A stretch of DNA of 64,000 bases from the NCBI GenBank assembly GCA_964449305.1, contig CAYUYM010000003.1, positions 1-64,000 of the forward strand. Reading direction: 5' to 3'. This document shows positions 18,741-26,522 of the stretch, one piece after another (positions within the stretch are counted from its first letter, which is position 1; every line of letters starts with the position of its first letter). Under the pieces are notes generated by a model. That model saw only the letters and a program-made list of their open reading frames with translations. It did not search any database and was not told where the DNA came from. A program made the position numbers and the translations under genes. This stretch comes from CAYUYM01 sp964449305. Its GTDB lineage: Bacteria > Bacteroidota > Ignavibacteria > SZUA-365 > CAYQST01.

Positions 18741-19763
18741 CTATGCACGATCCACCGCGGATGTGAGATGACAATCGGCGAGGACGAGCGCGGCCATGGC
18801 CTCCACAACGGGCACGATGCGCGGCGCGATGCAGGGATCGTGCCGCCCCCGCCTGGCCCATTCGCCGATGGAGGCGACCGGCTTCACATGCACGCGCATG
18901 GTGATGCGGGATCCGGTGGTGATGCCGCCCTGGATGCCGTGCGCCCGGAGGGGGTGCCCCTGCTGCGTTCTGGCGACCGCGTCGTGGAAGGCGGATCCGG
19001 GCAGCGCCGCCTCCGCTTCGGAGTCGCCGAGCGTCACTCCCGTCACACCACCGATGCTCATCAGAGCTCCTGCGAGCAGGGCCTTGGCCTTGTGGAACAC
19101 CGGCTCTCCCAGCCCCGGCGGTGCGTTGTCAATCCACAACTCCACCACGCCGCCAAGGGAATCGCCGCCCAGGCGGCAGGCCTCAAGCTCGGCCATCATT
19201 GCCGCGGCGGCAGCCAGGTCGGGGCAGCGCGTGGGATGGGCATCCACGGCGATGCGCGTCAGGGGATCCGGAACCATGCCGGCATCGATGCAGCCGATGC
19301 GTCGCACGAACGCCACGATGCTCATCGTCGACGGCAGGATGCGCTCGGCCACCACACCTCCGATGACGCGCGACAGCGTCTCCCGGCCCGACGACCGCCC
19401 TCCGCCGCGCCAGTCGCGCCGGCCGTACTTCGCCATCCACACCGCGTCGGCATGGCCGGGGCGCATGTCTCCCGGTGCATGGTCCGCGGAGCGCGCATCG
19501 GTGTTGCGGACGATGACGGCGATGGGTGTGCCGAGCGTCGCACCCTCGAACACGCCCGAGAGGATTTCCGGCGCGTCGGGCTCGGAGCGTGACGTGGTGA
19601 TGGACGATTGTCCCGGCCGCCTCCGCGAAAGTGCGGCATGGAAGTCGGCCTCCGACAGAGGGATGCCGGCCGGACAGCCATCAATCACCGCACCCAGTGC
19701 GGGACCATGGGATTCACCGAAGGTCGTCAGTGTGAGGATATGTCCAAAGGTGTTGCCACGCAT
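18741..19763 (-). CDS. aroC: chorismate synthase
   Basis: This 340-residue FMN-dependent enzyme converts EPSP to chorismate, the last common step of aromatic biosynthesis. The N-terminus contains the signature GESHGPALGAVIDG; further signatures are SRRRPGQ, HAPGDMRPGHAD and GGGRSSGRET. It is first in the minus-strand operon: the aroB-aroA fusion starts 57 nt after its stop, so three consecutive or linked steps (DHQ synthesis, EPSP synthesis, chorismate synthesis) are expressed together. The length is slightly short for the family but no conserved block is missing. Confidence 0.97.
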   Translation of the reverse strand: MRGNTFGHILTLTTFGESHGPALGAVIDGCPAGIPLSEADFHAALSRRRPGQSSITTSRSEPDAPEILSGVFEGATLGTPIAVIVRNTDARSADHAPGDMRPGHADAVWMAKYGRRDWRGGGRSSGRETLSRVIGGVVAERILPSTMSIVAFVRRIGCIDAGMVPDPLTRIAVDAHPTRCPDLAAAAAMMAELEACRLGGDSLGGVVELWIDNAPPGLGEPVFHKAKALLAGALMSIGGVTGVTLGDSEAEAALPGSAFHDAVARTQQGHPLRAHGIQGGITTGSRITMRVHVKPVASIGEWARRGRHDPCIAPRIVPVVEAMAALVLADCHLTSAVDRA

Positions 19764-19793
19764 GGAGACAACATCGGAAAAAAGGGGGAGAAT

Positions 19794-19825
19794 TTGTAAT
19801 TCCGCCGGAAATGTCTAGTTTGCAT
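19794..19825 (+). promoter_or_regulatory. possible Bacteroidetes-type promoter for the B12 riboswitch transcript
   Basis: A TTTG element is followed about 19 nt later by TAGTTTG, resembling the TTTG / TAnnTTTG promoter seen in Bacteroidetes, one base short of consensus in the downstream box. It lies about 25 nt upstream of the riboswitch P1 stem, the right place for its promoter. Confidence 0.35.
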
Positions 19826-19846
19826 CGCCTTCTGTTCTTTGTCATA

Positions 19847-20007
19847 CCGATGCGGTTTTCCATCGCGTGAAATGAAAAGAGAACGCCGTGCAAATCGGCG
19901 ACTGCCCCGCAACTGTAAGCGGGTGGTATCGCGCACAGCCACTGGATCACACCGGGAAGGCGCGCTGAGCATCCCACCCCCGCAAGTCAGGAGACCTGCC
20001 ACATCGG
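19847..20007 (+). ncRNA. cobalamin (AdoCbl-type) riboswitch aptamer
   Basis: The leader carries the conserved core of a cobalamin riboswitch. The closing P1 arms are CCGATG (19847-19852) and CATCGG (20002-20007). Between them are the GAGAACGCCGTGCAAATCGG and CCCCGCAACTGTAAGCGG elements, the B12 box (GCCACTGG ... ACCGGGAAGGCG, 19938-19961) and AAGTCAGGAGACCTGCC just before the P1 3' arm. Cobalamin binding is expected to switch off the downstream uptake genes. The aptamer sits between divergent aroC and the BtuB-like receptor gene. Confidence 0.96.
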
Positions 20008-20083
20008 ATTCACACAGCCTTCGCGGGTGAGGACTGGTGCCTGGTGTCTTCGTTTCACCGAACGACTCCATCATTTCCGCCAC

Positions 20084-20106
20084 CCCCGTACGCATACGGG
20101 GTTTTT
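20084..20106 (+). terminator. intrinsic terminator serving as riboswitch expression platform
   Basis: A perfect 7-bp stem (CCCCGTA, 20084-20090; TACGGGG, 20095-20101) with a CGCA loop is followed directly by TTTTT. It lies after the cobalamin aptamer and 62 nt before the receptor start codon. The riboswitch therefore most likely acts by premature transcription termination rather than only by hiding the ribosome binding site. Confidence 0.85.
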
Positions 20107-20167
20107 GGTTTCCACCCAATGTCGCATCCCGTCGGGCTGTTTCTCTCCCACTCACACTCCCCACCGG

Positions 20168-22090
20168 ATGCTTCGTCGCTTCTTCATGATCCTCCTGCTC
20201 TCCGTTCCCTGCACCAATGCGCAGGACACGGCGGTGTATCGCGTGATGCAGCCGATGCTTGTCACCGGCACACGCTTGGAGGACGTGGGCTCCACCTCCC
20301 CCGCACCGGAGGAGCGCATTGATGCGGCCCGGCTTGCAGCCGATCCCGTGCGTTCCCTCGCCGATGTGCTGGGGACGGCAGCCGGCACCGCCCTGCGCCT
20401 CTACGGCGCCGACGGTGGCCTGCAGACCGCATCCGTCCGGGGTCTCGGGCCGGAGTATGCCATCGTGTACTTCAATGGCATTCGCCTCAACGACGCCCAG
20501 AACGGCCTCGTAAACACCACCGCCCTGCGCCTGACAGGCATCGGAGGCATCACCATCGCCCGCGGCGGATTCTCCTCACTCTACGGCGCCGATGCCGCCG
20601 GGGGGGTGATCTCCATCCAGACGGCGCCATCCGGGCCGCGTCTCGAGGTGACCGCGGGAACCGGCTCCTATGGACGTCGATCCATCGAGGGCTCGACGCA
20701 CCTGGGCATCGGAACGGCCGGTGTGCGTCTGTCGGCATTCTACGAGGAGGCAGACAACGACTATCCCTCGCGCGTCCCGGTGCTCCAGCCGGCGGTCATG
20801 GCCATACGCGACAATGCGGGCTTCCTCACAACGGGCGCCCGGGGCGAGCTTGTGGCTCCGATCGCCGCATCCGTCCTCACCGCCTTTGGCCAGTACTCCC
20901 GGCTCGAGGCCGGCATCCCCGGCGCCTGGCTCCAGGTGGCGCAGGGGCGCGCCCATCAGGGGGACCGTGAGGCCCTCGCTGGCGCGGCGTGGCGCCTCTC
21001 CTTCGCTCGTGACTGGACGCTGACGCTCTCCCCCTCCCTGCGGTGGACCTGGTCGCACTACCTCGATCCCGACCTCGTCAGCAATGGCATCCCGCTCGAC
21101 ACGCGGCACGAGAATCTGTCACTCGCCTTCACTGCCGGTGTGGATGCGCGCCTTTCCGACATCGCCCGTGGGGCCGCCGGTCTGGAGATCACCGCCGCCC
21201 GCCTCCGGTCCGATGGCGTGGCCGGCGAGCCGCAAAGAACCGTGATGGCCGCGTATGCGACCATGGACCTCCGCATTCTCCAGCACGTGCACATCTTTCC
21301 ATCCATCCGGCTGGATCATGCTCGCGATCTGCCCGGAGAAACGTCCCACACCGTGGCATCACCTGGTGTGGGCCTCACCTGGGATCCGATCCCGGACCGC
21401 CTCACCGTGCGCATGCATGGCTCGCTGGGCTTCCGCCTCCCCACCTTCAACCAGTTGTACTGGAATCCCGGCGGCAATCCCGATCTGCGTCCCGAGCGAT
21501 CCCGTTCGATCGATGCAGGACTGCTCATCACACCGGCGGATTGGCCCGCCCGTTTCGAGGCCACCGTGTTTGTCCACGACATCACAGATCGCATCGTCTG
21601 GGCACCTGGCGCCGGACAGATCTGGCGGCCCACCAACATCCAACATGTGCTCGCAACCGGCATCGAGGCGACAACCGGCCTGCGCCTGTGGAGCGACGAC
21701 CTTGTGCTGCGCTGCAGCGCACAATGGACAAATGCCGTCAAGCGCAATGCCGCCTTCGCAGGTGACAACACCGCCGGCCGGATGCTGGTGTATGTCCCGA
21801 TCTGGTCAGGAACCGCTTCGCTGATCGGCCGCCCGGTGGAGTGGTTGTCGGTGTCCGCTCTTGAGCGCATCACCGGAACGCAGTACACCACGGAAATCAA
21901 CGACGCACACCTGCCGGCCTTCGCCGTCACCGACCTCGCAATCACCGGCACCATGCACATCGCCGGTGGCCTGATCCTTCGGGTGAAGGGCGAGGTGCTC
22001 AACCTGTTCGACGCGGACTATCAGGTGATCGCCTGGTTCCCCATGCCCCCGCGCAACTACCGTCTTTCCATCACCACCTCACTTCCCTGA
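20168..22090 (+). CDS. btuB: TonB-dependent outer-membrane receptor, BtuB-like (cobalamin uptake)
   Basis: A 640-residue protein with a signal peptide (residues ~1-18), a TonB-box-like PMLVTGTR segment just after it, a plug domain to ~150 with SVRGLGPEYAIVYFNGIRLND and GFSSLYGADAAGGVI blocks, and a C-terminal 22-strand barrel. Placement behind a cobalamin riboswitch and before a BtuG-like lipoprotein gene makes cobalamin or another corrinoid the expected ligand. The ATG at 20168 was chosen because it begins a good signal peptide and lies past the terminator; the in-frame ATG at 20027 falls inside the leader. No ABC uptake genes (btuFCD) are in the window. Confidence 0.92.
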   Translation: MLRRFFMILLLSVPCTNAQDTAVYRVMQPMLVTGTRLEDVGSTSPAPEERIDAARLAADPVRSLADVLGTAAGTALRLYGADGGLQTASVRGLGPEYAIVYFNGIRLNDAQNGLVNTTALRLTGIGGITIARGGFSSLYGADAAGGVISIQTAPSGPRLEVTAGTGSYGRRSIEGSTHLGIGTAGVRLSAFYEEADNDYPSRVPVLQPAVMAIRDNAGFLTTGARGELVAPIAASVLTAFGQYSRLEAGIPGAWLQVAQGRAHQGDREALAGAAWRLSFARDWTLTLSPSLRWTWSHYLDPDLVSNGIPLDTRHENLSLAFTAGVDARLSDIARGAAGLEITAARLRSDGVAGEPQRTVMAAYATMDLRILQHVHIFPSIRLDHARDLPGETSHTVASPGVGLTWDPIPDRLTVRMHGSLGFRLPTFNQLYWNPGGNPDLRPERSRSIDAGLLITPADWPARFEATVFVHDITDRIVWAPGAGQIWRPTNIQHVLATGIEATTGLRLWSDDLVLRCSAQWTNAVKRNAAFAGDNTAGRMLVYVPIWSGTASLIGRPVEWLSVSALERITGTQYTTEINDAHLPAFAVTDLAITGTMHIAGGLILRVKGEVLNLFDADYQVIAWFPMPPRNYRLSITTSLP

Positions 22091-22095
22091 ACACC

Positions 22096-23151
22096 ATGAA
22101 CCGCCTCCTCTCCACACTGCTCCTCCTCACGGTCTCGCTTCTCCCCATGGCCTGCGACACCGACCCTGCTTCCCCGACGCCTCCCGATGTCCCTGAGACC
22201 ACCCATGCGCTGTATATCGTCAATGAAGGCAACTTCCAGCGCAACAATGCGGAGCTCAGCATCTTCATGCCGGATTCAGGTCGCGTCTACAACAACATCT
22301 TCAAGTCGCTCAACGATTTCGACCTGGGCGATACGGGGAACAGCATCACCCTGAGGGATGGCCGCGCCTACATCGTGGTCAACGGCTCCAACAAGGTGGA
22401 GATCCTCGACACAAAGACCAAGCTGCGTGTGGGGTCGATCCAATGCCCGGCGGGCTCGTCGCCACGGCATGTCGTGTTTGATGCGCATGGGCGGGCTTGC
22501 ATCTCGAACCTCTACTCGAACAGCATCTCTGTCTATGATCTGGCGACATCGGTCTTCGTCCACACCATCCCCGTGGGCAACAATCCCGAGCAGATGCTGA
22601 TCGATGGCACAACGCTCCTGGTAGCCAACAGCGGCTTCGGTGCCGGGCGCACGGTCTCCGTGGTGAACCTCGAAACCGCCACCGTGGTGAAGGAACTGCA
22701 CGTGTCCGACAACCCCATGTTCATCGAACGCCTGGGCACCACCCGTGCGCTCGTGCTCTGTTGCGGCGCATACAACGATTTCACGGATCCGAACGACGAT
22801 ACACCTGGCATGCTCTTCACGGTGGACCTGACGCGGATGGTGCTCATCGACTCGATGGTGATCGCGGGGCATCCCCAGCGCCTGACCGTGGATGGAGCGG
22901 GCCATGTTTACACCGTCGGGTCCGGTGGCATCATGCGGATCGATCTGGCAACCGGAACGAGTGAGCCGGATTTCATCCCCGGCTGGTACTACTCCGTGCT
23001 GTGCGATCCGGACCGCGGCGTGATCTACGTCACGGACCCGCTCGATTACGTGCAACCAGGACGGCTTCTCGTCTTCAGTCTTTCGGGTGAGAAACGTGCC
23101 GAATACCCGGTGGGTGTGATCCCCGGTGCGATGACGATCGACAGACACTGA
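22096..23151 (+). CDS. btuG: BtuG-like beta-propeller surface lipoprotein (YncE/DUF5074-type)
   Basis: A 351-residue lipoprotein with a signal sequence and lipobox LPMAC, lipidated Cys at position 20. The rest is a YncE-like seven-bladed propeller with repeated blocks such as SNLYSNSISVYDL, TVSVVNLETATVV and VDGAGHVYTVG. It starts 5 nt after the receptor gene and shares its cobalamin riboswitch. In Bacteroides, BtuG lipoproteins of this architecture sit on BtuB and capture B12 with very high affinity; the same role is inferred here from fold and context, not from ligand residues. Confidence 0.85.
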   Translation: MNRLLSTLLLLTVSLLPMACDTDPASPTPPDVPETTHALYIVNEGNFQRNNAELSIFMPDSGRVYNNIFKSLNDFDLGDTGNSITLRDGRAYIVVNGSNKVEILDTKTKLRVGSIQCPAGSSPRHVVFDAHGRACISNLYSNSISVYDLATSVFVHTIPVGNNPEQMLIDGTTLLVANSGFGAGRTVSVVNLETATVVKELHVSDNPMFIERLGTTRALVLCCGAYNDFTDPNDDTPGMLFTVDLTRMVLIDSMVIAGHPQRLTVDGAGHVYTVGSGGIMRIDLATGTSEPDFIPGWYYSVLCDPDRGVIYVTDPLDYVQPGRLLVFSLSGEKRAEYPVGVIPGAMTIDRH

Positions 23152-23335
23152 CGGCTTTCCAGCTGCCGGGAGGAGCCCTGGAGTGGCCGGCCATCCCGGC
23201 GGTCCCGGTGAGGTGAAGCGGACGCCTTCGTATTACGATGGTGCCCCCCACCATGGTGCCGCGTCGTGACGCGGGGGTTACCATGGATGTTTCCGAATCG
23301 GCGAAAATGCGATGAATTGACCACCGCGTTTCTGC
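23152..23335. other. intergenic region with small inverted repeats
   Basis: This stretch separates the B12 uptake genes from the signalling operon. It holds a 6-bp inverted repeat (ATGGTG/CACCAT, 23238-23254) and a GC-rich CCGCGTC/GACGCGG palindrome near 23259-23274. Neither has a T-run, so no intrinsic terminator can be called. No gene is seen. Confidence 0.4.
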
Positions 23336-23364
23336 TTGACATCACCCGATGGCTTGGGTATATT
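23336..23364 (+). promoter_or_regulatory. sigma-70-type promoter of the corrinoid signalling operon
   Basis: TTGACA (23336-23341) and TATATT (23359-23364) are separated by exactly 17 bp, one mismatch from full consensus. Transcription would start near 23371, about 190 nt upstream of the first gene, leaving a long leader. It is the best promoter match I see in the window. Confidence 0.75.
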
Positions 23365-23394
23365 CACCTCAGCAAGGTCGGTTCCTCTCGCTCT

Positions 23395-23426
23395 CAAACG
23401 GGGCCGCCTGACGGCAGCTTCGTTTG
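23395..23426 (+). promoter_or_regulatory. structured leader hairpin upstream of the signalling operon
   Basis: The outer arms CAAACG (23395-23400) and CGTTTG (23421-23426) enclose an inner GCCG/CGGC stem (23403-23415). The two stacked helices lie shortly after the predicted transcription start. It does not match any riboswitch class I recognise. It may simply be leader structure. Confidence 0.35.
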
Positions 23427-23562
23427 ATTGTGGCATCCATCCGGAGGATTTTTCGGAACTTTGACAGATCGCCCCGTTCAAACACGGTTGCCGTTTTTTC
23501 ACCAGGGTGTTGTCTGATCAACGAATTCTCCTCACATCACAGCCTGCACGGCATCCCCGTCA

Positions 23563-25818
23563 ATGGATGGCAGTTCCATGAACGTCGCACATGATACGAC
23601 CGCCTCTGTGACCCGAGCCCCATGGTGGGCACGGCAGGCCTACGACGCGCATCCCACGGTGTGGACGGCCTTCGGGTACTGGATCCTCGCCACGCTGACC
23701 TTCATCATCCAGCCCCAGGCATGGCTCTGGCCGGCCTCGGGCATCGCCATCGCCGCGGCACTGATCCAAGGGCCCCGTGCCTGGCAGGGCGTCGCTCTCG
23801 GCATCCTTCTCATGATCGGCACAGTGTGGGTTCTCGCACCAGGTCAGATGACCATGATCATGATTCCTGTTTCCATCGCACTGGCCGCAGGCACCGCGCT
23901 TGCCACGCTGATCGCCGCGCTCTTGATCCGTCGATCCCGCAGTGGTTCCCTCGAGAGCCCGCTCGCCGTCCTGCATTTCGGCGTGGTGACCATCGGCGCC
24001 TACAGCCTCCTCGTCGCTCTCCTGTTGTGGACGTTTGAACTGTTCTGGGGTGTGCACACCGGATATTTCCACCAAGTGATGAGCAACTACGCAGGGATCG
24101 TGATGGTTGCGCCGGTCTGCCTGTTCTGGTATGAATCGGCCCCCTCACGACTCACCATGCACAGAATGATCGAGCTGGCGGCCGTGCTTCTCCTCCTTGT
24201 CCTGTTCGGCATGCTCGTCTTCACCGACACCAACCTCGGGATACCCTTCTCCTTTCGGATTTCGAATCTCATACTCGTCCCCATCATGTATGCCGCTGTG
24301 CGCTTCGAACGCCAGTGGACAAGCATCCTGACGGCCATCGCGTTTCTCTTCATCTGGCTCGGCACCGCCCAGGGAATGGGCACTTTTGCTGCAAATTACC
24401 AGAGCGGGGCCGATGACAGCGTGCAGATCTTCATCAGCTTTGTCGGGCTGCTTGTGCTCATGATCGGGTCGGTCTTCGAGCAACTCCACACGGCCCGGAT
24501 CACCCTGAGCCGCAGCAACACCATGCTGGGGCAGGTGCTCAACGCCCTGCCGCTCTCGGTGTTCTGGAAGAACCGCGAGTCCATCTATCTCGGGTGCAAT
24601 GAGAAATTCGCCCGCCTGGTGGGCGAGGAGGGCGTCCAGGGAATCGTCGGAAGAAGGGACGATGTGCTCGCCGTCCCGCGTCGCGACATTTCGGAGGTGT
24701 GGGCGGAGGACGCGGCCGTTGTGCAGCAGGGCATCATGAAACACATCATCGAATCCCAGCAGAACGCTGATGCTGAGGAACTGTGGATGGATATCACCAA
24801 GGTGCCGCTCCGGGACGATGCAGGAGAGATCTACGGTGTGCTGGGCATTCTCATGGACATCACCGAGAGAAAGATTGCCGAGCGGGACCTCGAAATGTCG
24901 GAGGAGCGCTTTCGCGGGATGTTCGATGCCGCCCCCTTCGCCATCATGATGGTGACCACCGACCATCGCATCCTCGAATGGAACAGGCAAGCCGAGCAGA
25001 TGCTGGGGTACACTCGCGAGGAGGCTGTGGGGCGAACACCGTTCGATCTCTTCCTCGAGGAATCCTCCTTCGCTCCGGCAGAAGAGACGGTCAACGACAT
25101 CATCGGTGCGGACAAGGCCGATGTGATGACCTTCAACGCCCGCCGTTCCGACGGCACCATCATCAACGTTGAATGGCGCATCACCACCATCCATGATTCC
25201 GAGGGGAACGTTGTCGCGACATTGAGCTCGGGCATCGACATCACCAACCGCCTGCGCGATGAAGCCCGCCTGCGGACGTCGGAGGAGCGGCTCAAGGGCA
25301 TCGTGGAGGCGGCTCCCTTCGCCCTCGTGATCTGGGAGATCGGATCGCGCATCGTGGAATGGAACCGCAAGGCCGAACAGATGCTGGGGTGGAAGCGTGA
25401 CGAGGTGCTCGGACGGAACTTCTTCGAACTCATCACTCCCGCTGATGCTCTTGCACCGATGCAGTCCTACGTGTATCGCATCGTCAATCATGGCTACGAG
25501 GGCGCGGTGATGCACCGGAACCTGACCCGATCCGGCGAGGTCATCAGCGGAGAGTGGCGCAGCACCCTGCTGCACGACGCTGACGGAAAGGCGCTCTTCG
25601 GCCTCTCGACGGGACACGACGTCACCGACCGCCTGCGCCGTGAGGATCAGCTCCGCCGGCAGATCGAGGAGCTCCAACGCTGGCACGAACTGACACTGAA
25701 TCGTGAGGGCCGCATCCAGCAACTGAAGCTGGAGGTGAATGACCTGCTCCTGCGTCTGGGTGAATCCGAACGCTATGCGAGCGTCCGCCGGAAGGCGGAT
25801 TCCGATCCGCCCCGGTGA
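23563..25818 (+). CDS. MASE1-like membrane sensor with three PAS domains and no output domain
   Basis: The 751-residue protein starts with a polytopic membrane sensor of MASE1 type (about eight TM segments to residue ~305). Three PAS/PAC domains follow (~325-445, ~445-570, ~570-690), with linkers DITERK, DITNRL and DVTDRL. It ends in an amphipathic coil containing ELQRWHELTLNREGRIQQLK, a segment usually found just before a kinase domain. No kinase, cyclase, receiver or DNA-binding domain follows. It is first in the six-gene operon and probably passes its signal to a partner in trans, perhaps the hybrid kinase two genes beyond the methyltransferase. Start codon choice (23563 or 23578) is uncertain. 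Confidence 0.88.
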   Translation: MDGSSMNVAHDTTASVTRAPWWARQAYDAHPTVWTAFGYWILATLTFIIQPQAWLWPASGIAIAAALIQGPRAWQGVALGILLMIGTVWVLAPGQMTMIMIPVSIALAAGTALATLIAALLIRRSRSGSLESPLAVLHFGVVTIGAYSLLVALLLWTFELFWGVHTGYFHQVMSNYAGIVMVAPVCLFWYESAPSRLTMHRMIELAAVLLLLVLFGMLVFTDTNLGIPFSFRISNLILVPIMYAAVRFERQWTSILTAIAFLFIWLGTAQGMGTFAANYQSGADDSVQIFISFVGLLVLMIGSVFEQLHTARITLSRSNTMLGQVLNALPLSVFWKNRESIYLGCNEKFARLVGEEGVQGIVGRRDDVLAVPRRDISEVWAEDAAVVQQGIMKHIIESQQNADAEELWMDITKVPLRDDAGEIYGVLGILMDITERKIAERDLEMSEERFRGMFDAAPFAIMMVTTDHRILEWNRQAEQMLGYTREEAVGRTPFDLFLEESSFAPAEETVNDIIGADKADVMTFNARRSDGTIINVEWRITTIHDSEGNVVATLSSGIDITNRLRDEARLRTSEERLKGIVEAAPFALVIWEIGSRIVEWNRKAEQMLGWKRDEVLGRNFFELITPADALAPMQSYVYRIVNHGYEGAVMHRNLTRSGEVISGEWRSTLLHDADGKALFGLSTGHDVTDRLRREDQLRRQIEELQRWHELTLNREGRIQQLKLEVNDLLLRLGESERYASVRRKADSDPPR

Positions 25819-26522
25819 AGCACGCACGTCCAACCACGGAACACATCATGGACATCCTGGACCAGGTTCTCAATGCCATACGCCGCGCTGATCGGGAGGC
25901 GGCTGTCACGCTCTTGAAATCGTGGGCCGACACCCACGGCTACGAACCCCTCCACAGCAAGGTTCTGGAACCCCTCCTCTCGCGCATCGGTCATGATTGG
26001 TGCGAGGAGCAGATGTTCAGCCTCGCCCAGGTGTACGTATCCGCGAAGGTGACGGAAGACATGCTCACCATCATCGCGCAGAAGCGCGCTCCGTCTGCCC
26101 CGACAGTCGTCACACAGGGACCGGTGATCCTGGGCAACATCGAGGATGATTTCCACCCGCTTGGACGCCGCATTGTCGCGAACTTCCTCCGGATCGATGG
26201 CTGGGAGGTGATCGACCTCGGGAACGACGTGCCACCTGCCACCTTTGTGGACACCGCCGTCGGGGCCGGCGCCCGCGTCATCGGTGTGTCGGCCATGATC
26301 ATGAGCAACGCGCTGAACATCATGCGCGTTCGTGAGGAGATCGGCCGCCAGGGCATGACAGGAAGAATCCAGCTCGCGGTGGGTGGGGCCGTGTTCGTGG
26401 TGTCCCCGGGGCTGGTCGCCGATGTGGGAGGCGATGGTACGAGCTCCAGCGCCCTTGGGGCAGGCAAGCTGTTCTCGCGTCTCTGGCAGGCGGCAGTGCA
26501 TCACGAGGAGGTGACCACATGA
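25815..26522 (+). CDS. corrinoid (B12-binding) protein of the methyltransferase type
   Basis: A 235-residue protein with a helical cap (residues ~12-90) and a Rossmann B12-binding domain (~103-225). The base-on/His-on signature DxHxxG is present as D112-F-H114-P-L-G117; the later SxL position reads S159-A-M and a GG pair occurs at 190-191. His114 should ligate cobalt. Such proteins shuttle methyl groups between methyltransferases, or sense cobalamin when coupled to regulators. Its GTG start overlaps the stop of the PAS sensor gene as GTGA; an internal ATG at 25848 is the alternative. Its own stop overlaps the next start as ATGA. Confidence 0.93.
   Translation: MKHARPTTEHIMDILDQVLNAIRRADREAAVTLLKSWADTHGYEPLHSKVLEPLLSRIGHDWCEEQMFSLAQVYVSAKVTEDMLTIIAQKRAPSAPTVVTQGPVILGNIEDDFHPLGRRIVANFLRIDGWEVIDLGNDVPPATFVDTAVGAGARVIGVSAMIMSNALNIMRVREEIGRQGMTGRIQLAVGGAVFVVSPGLVADVGGDGTSSSALGAGKLFSRLWQAAVHHEEVTT

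Noticed and set aside
23238..23274. terminator after the BtuG-like gene
   Set aside because: Two small inverted repeats exist but neither is followed by a T-run.
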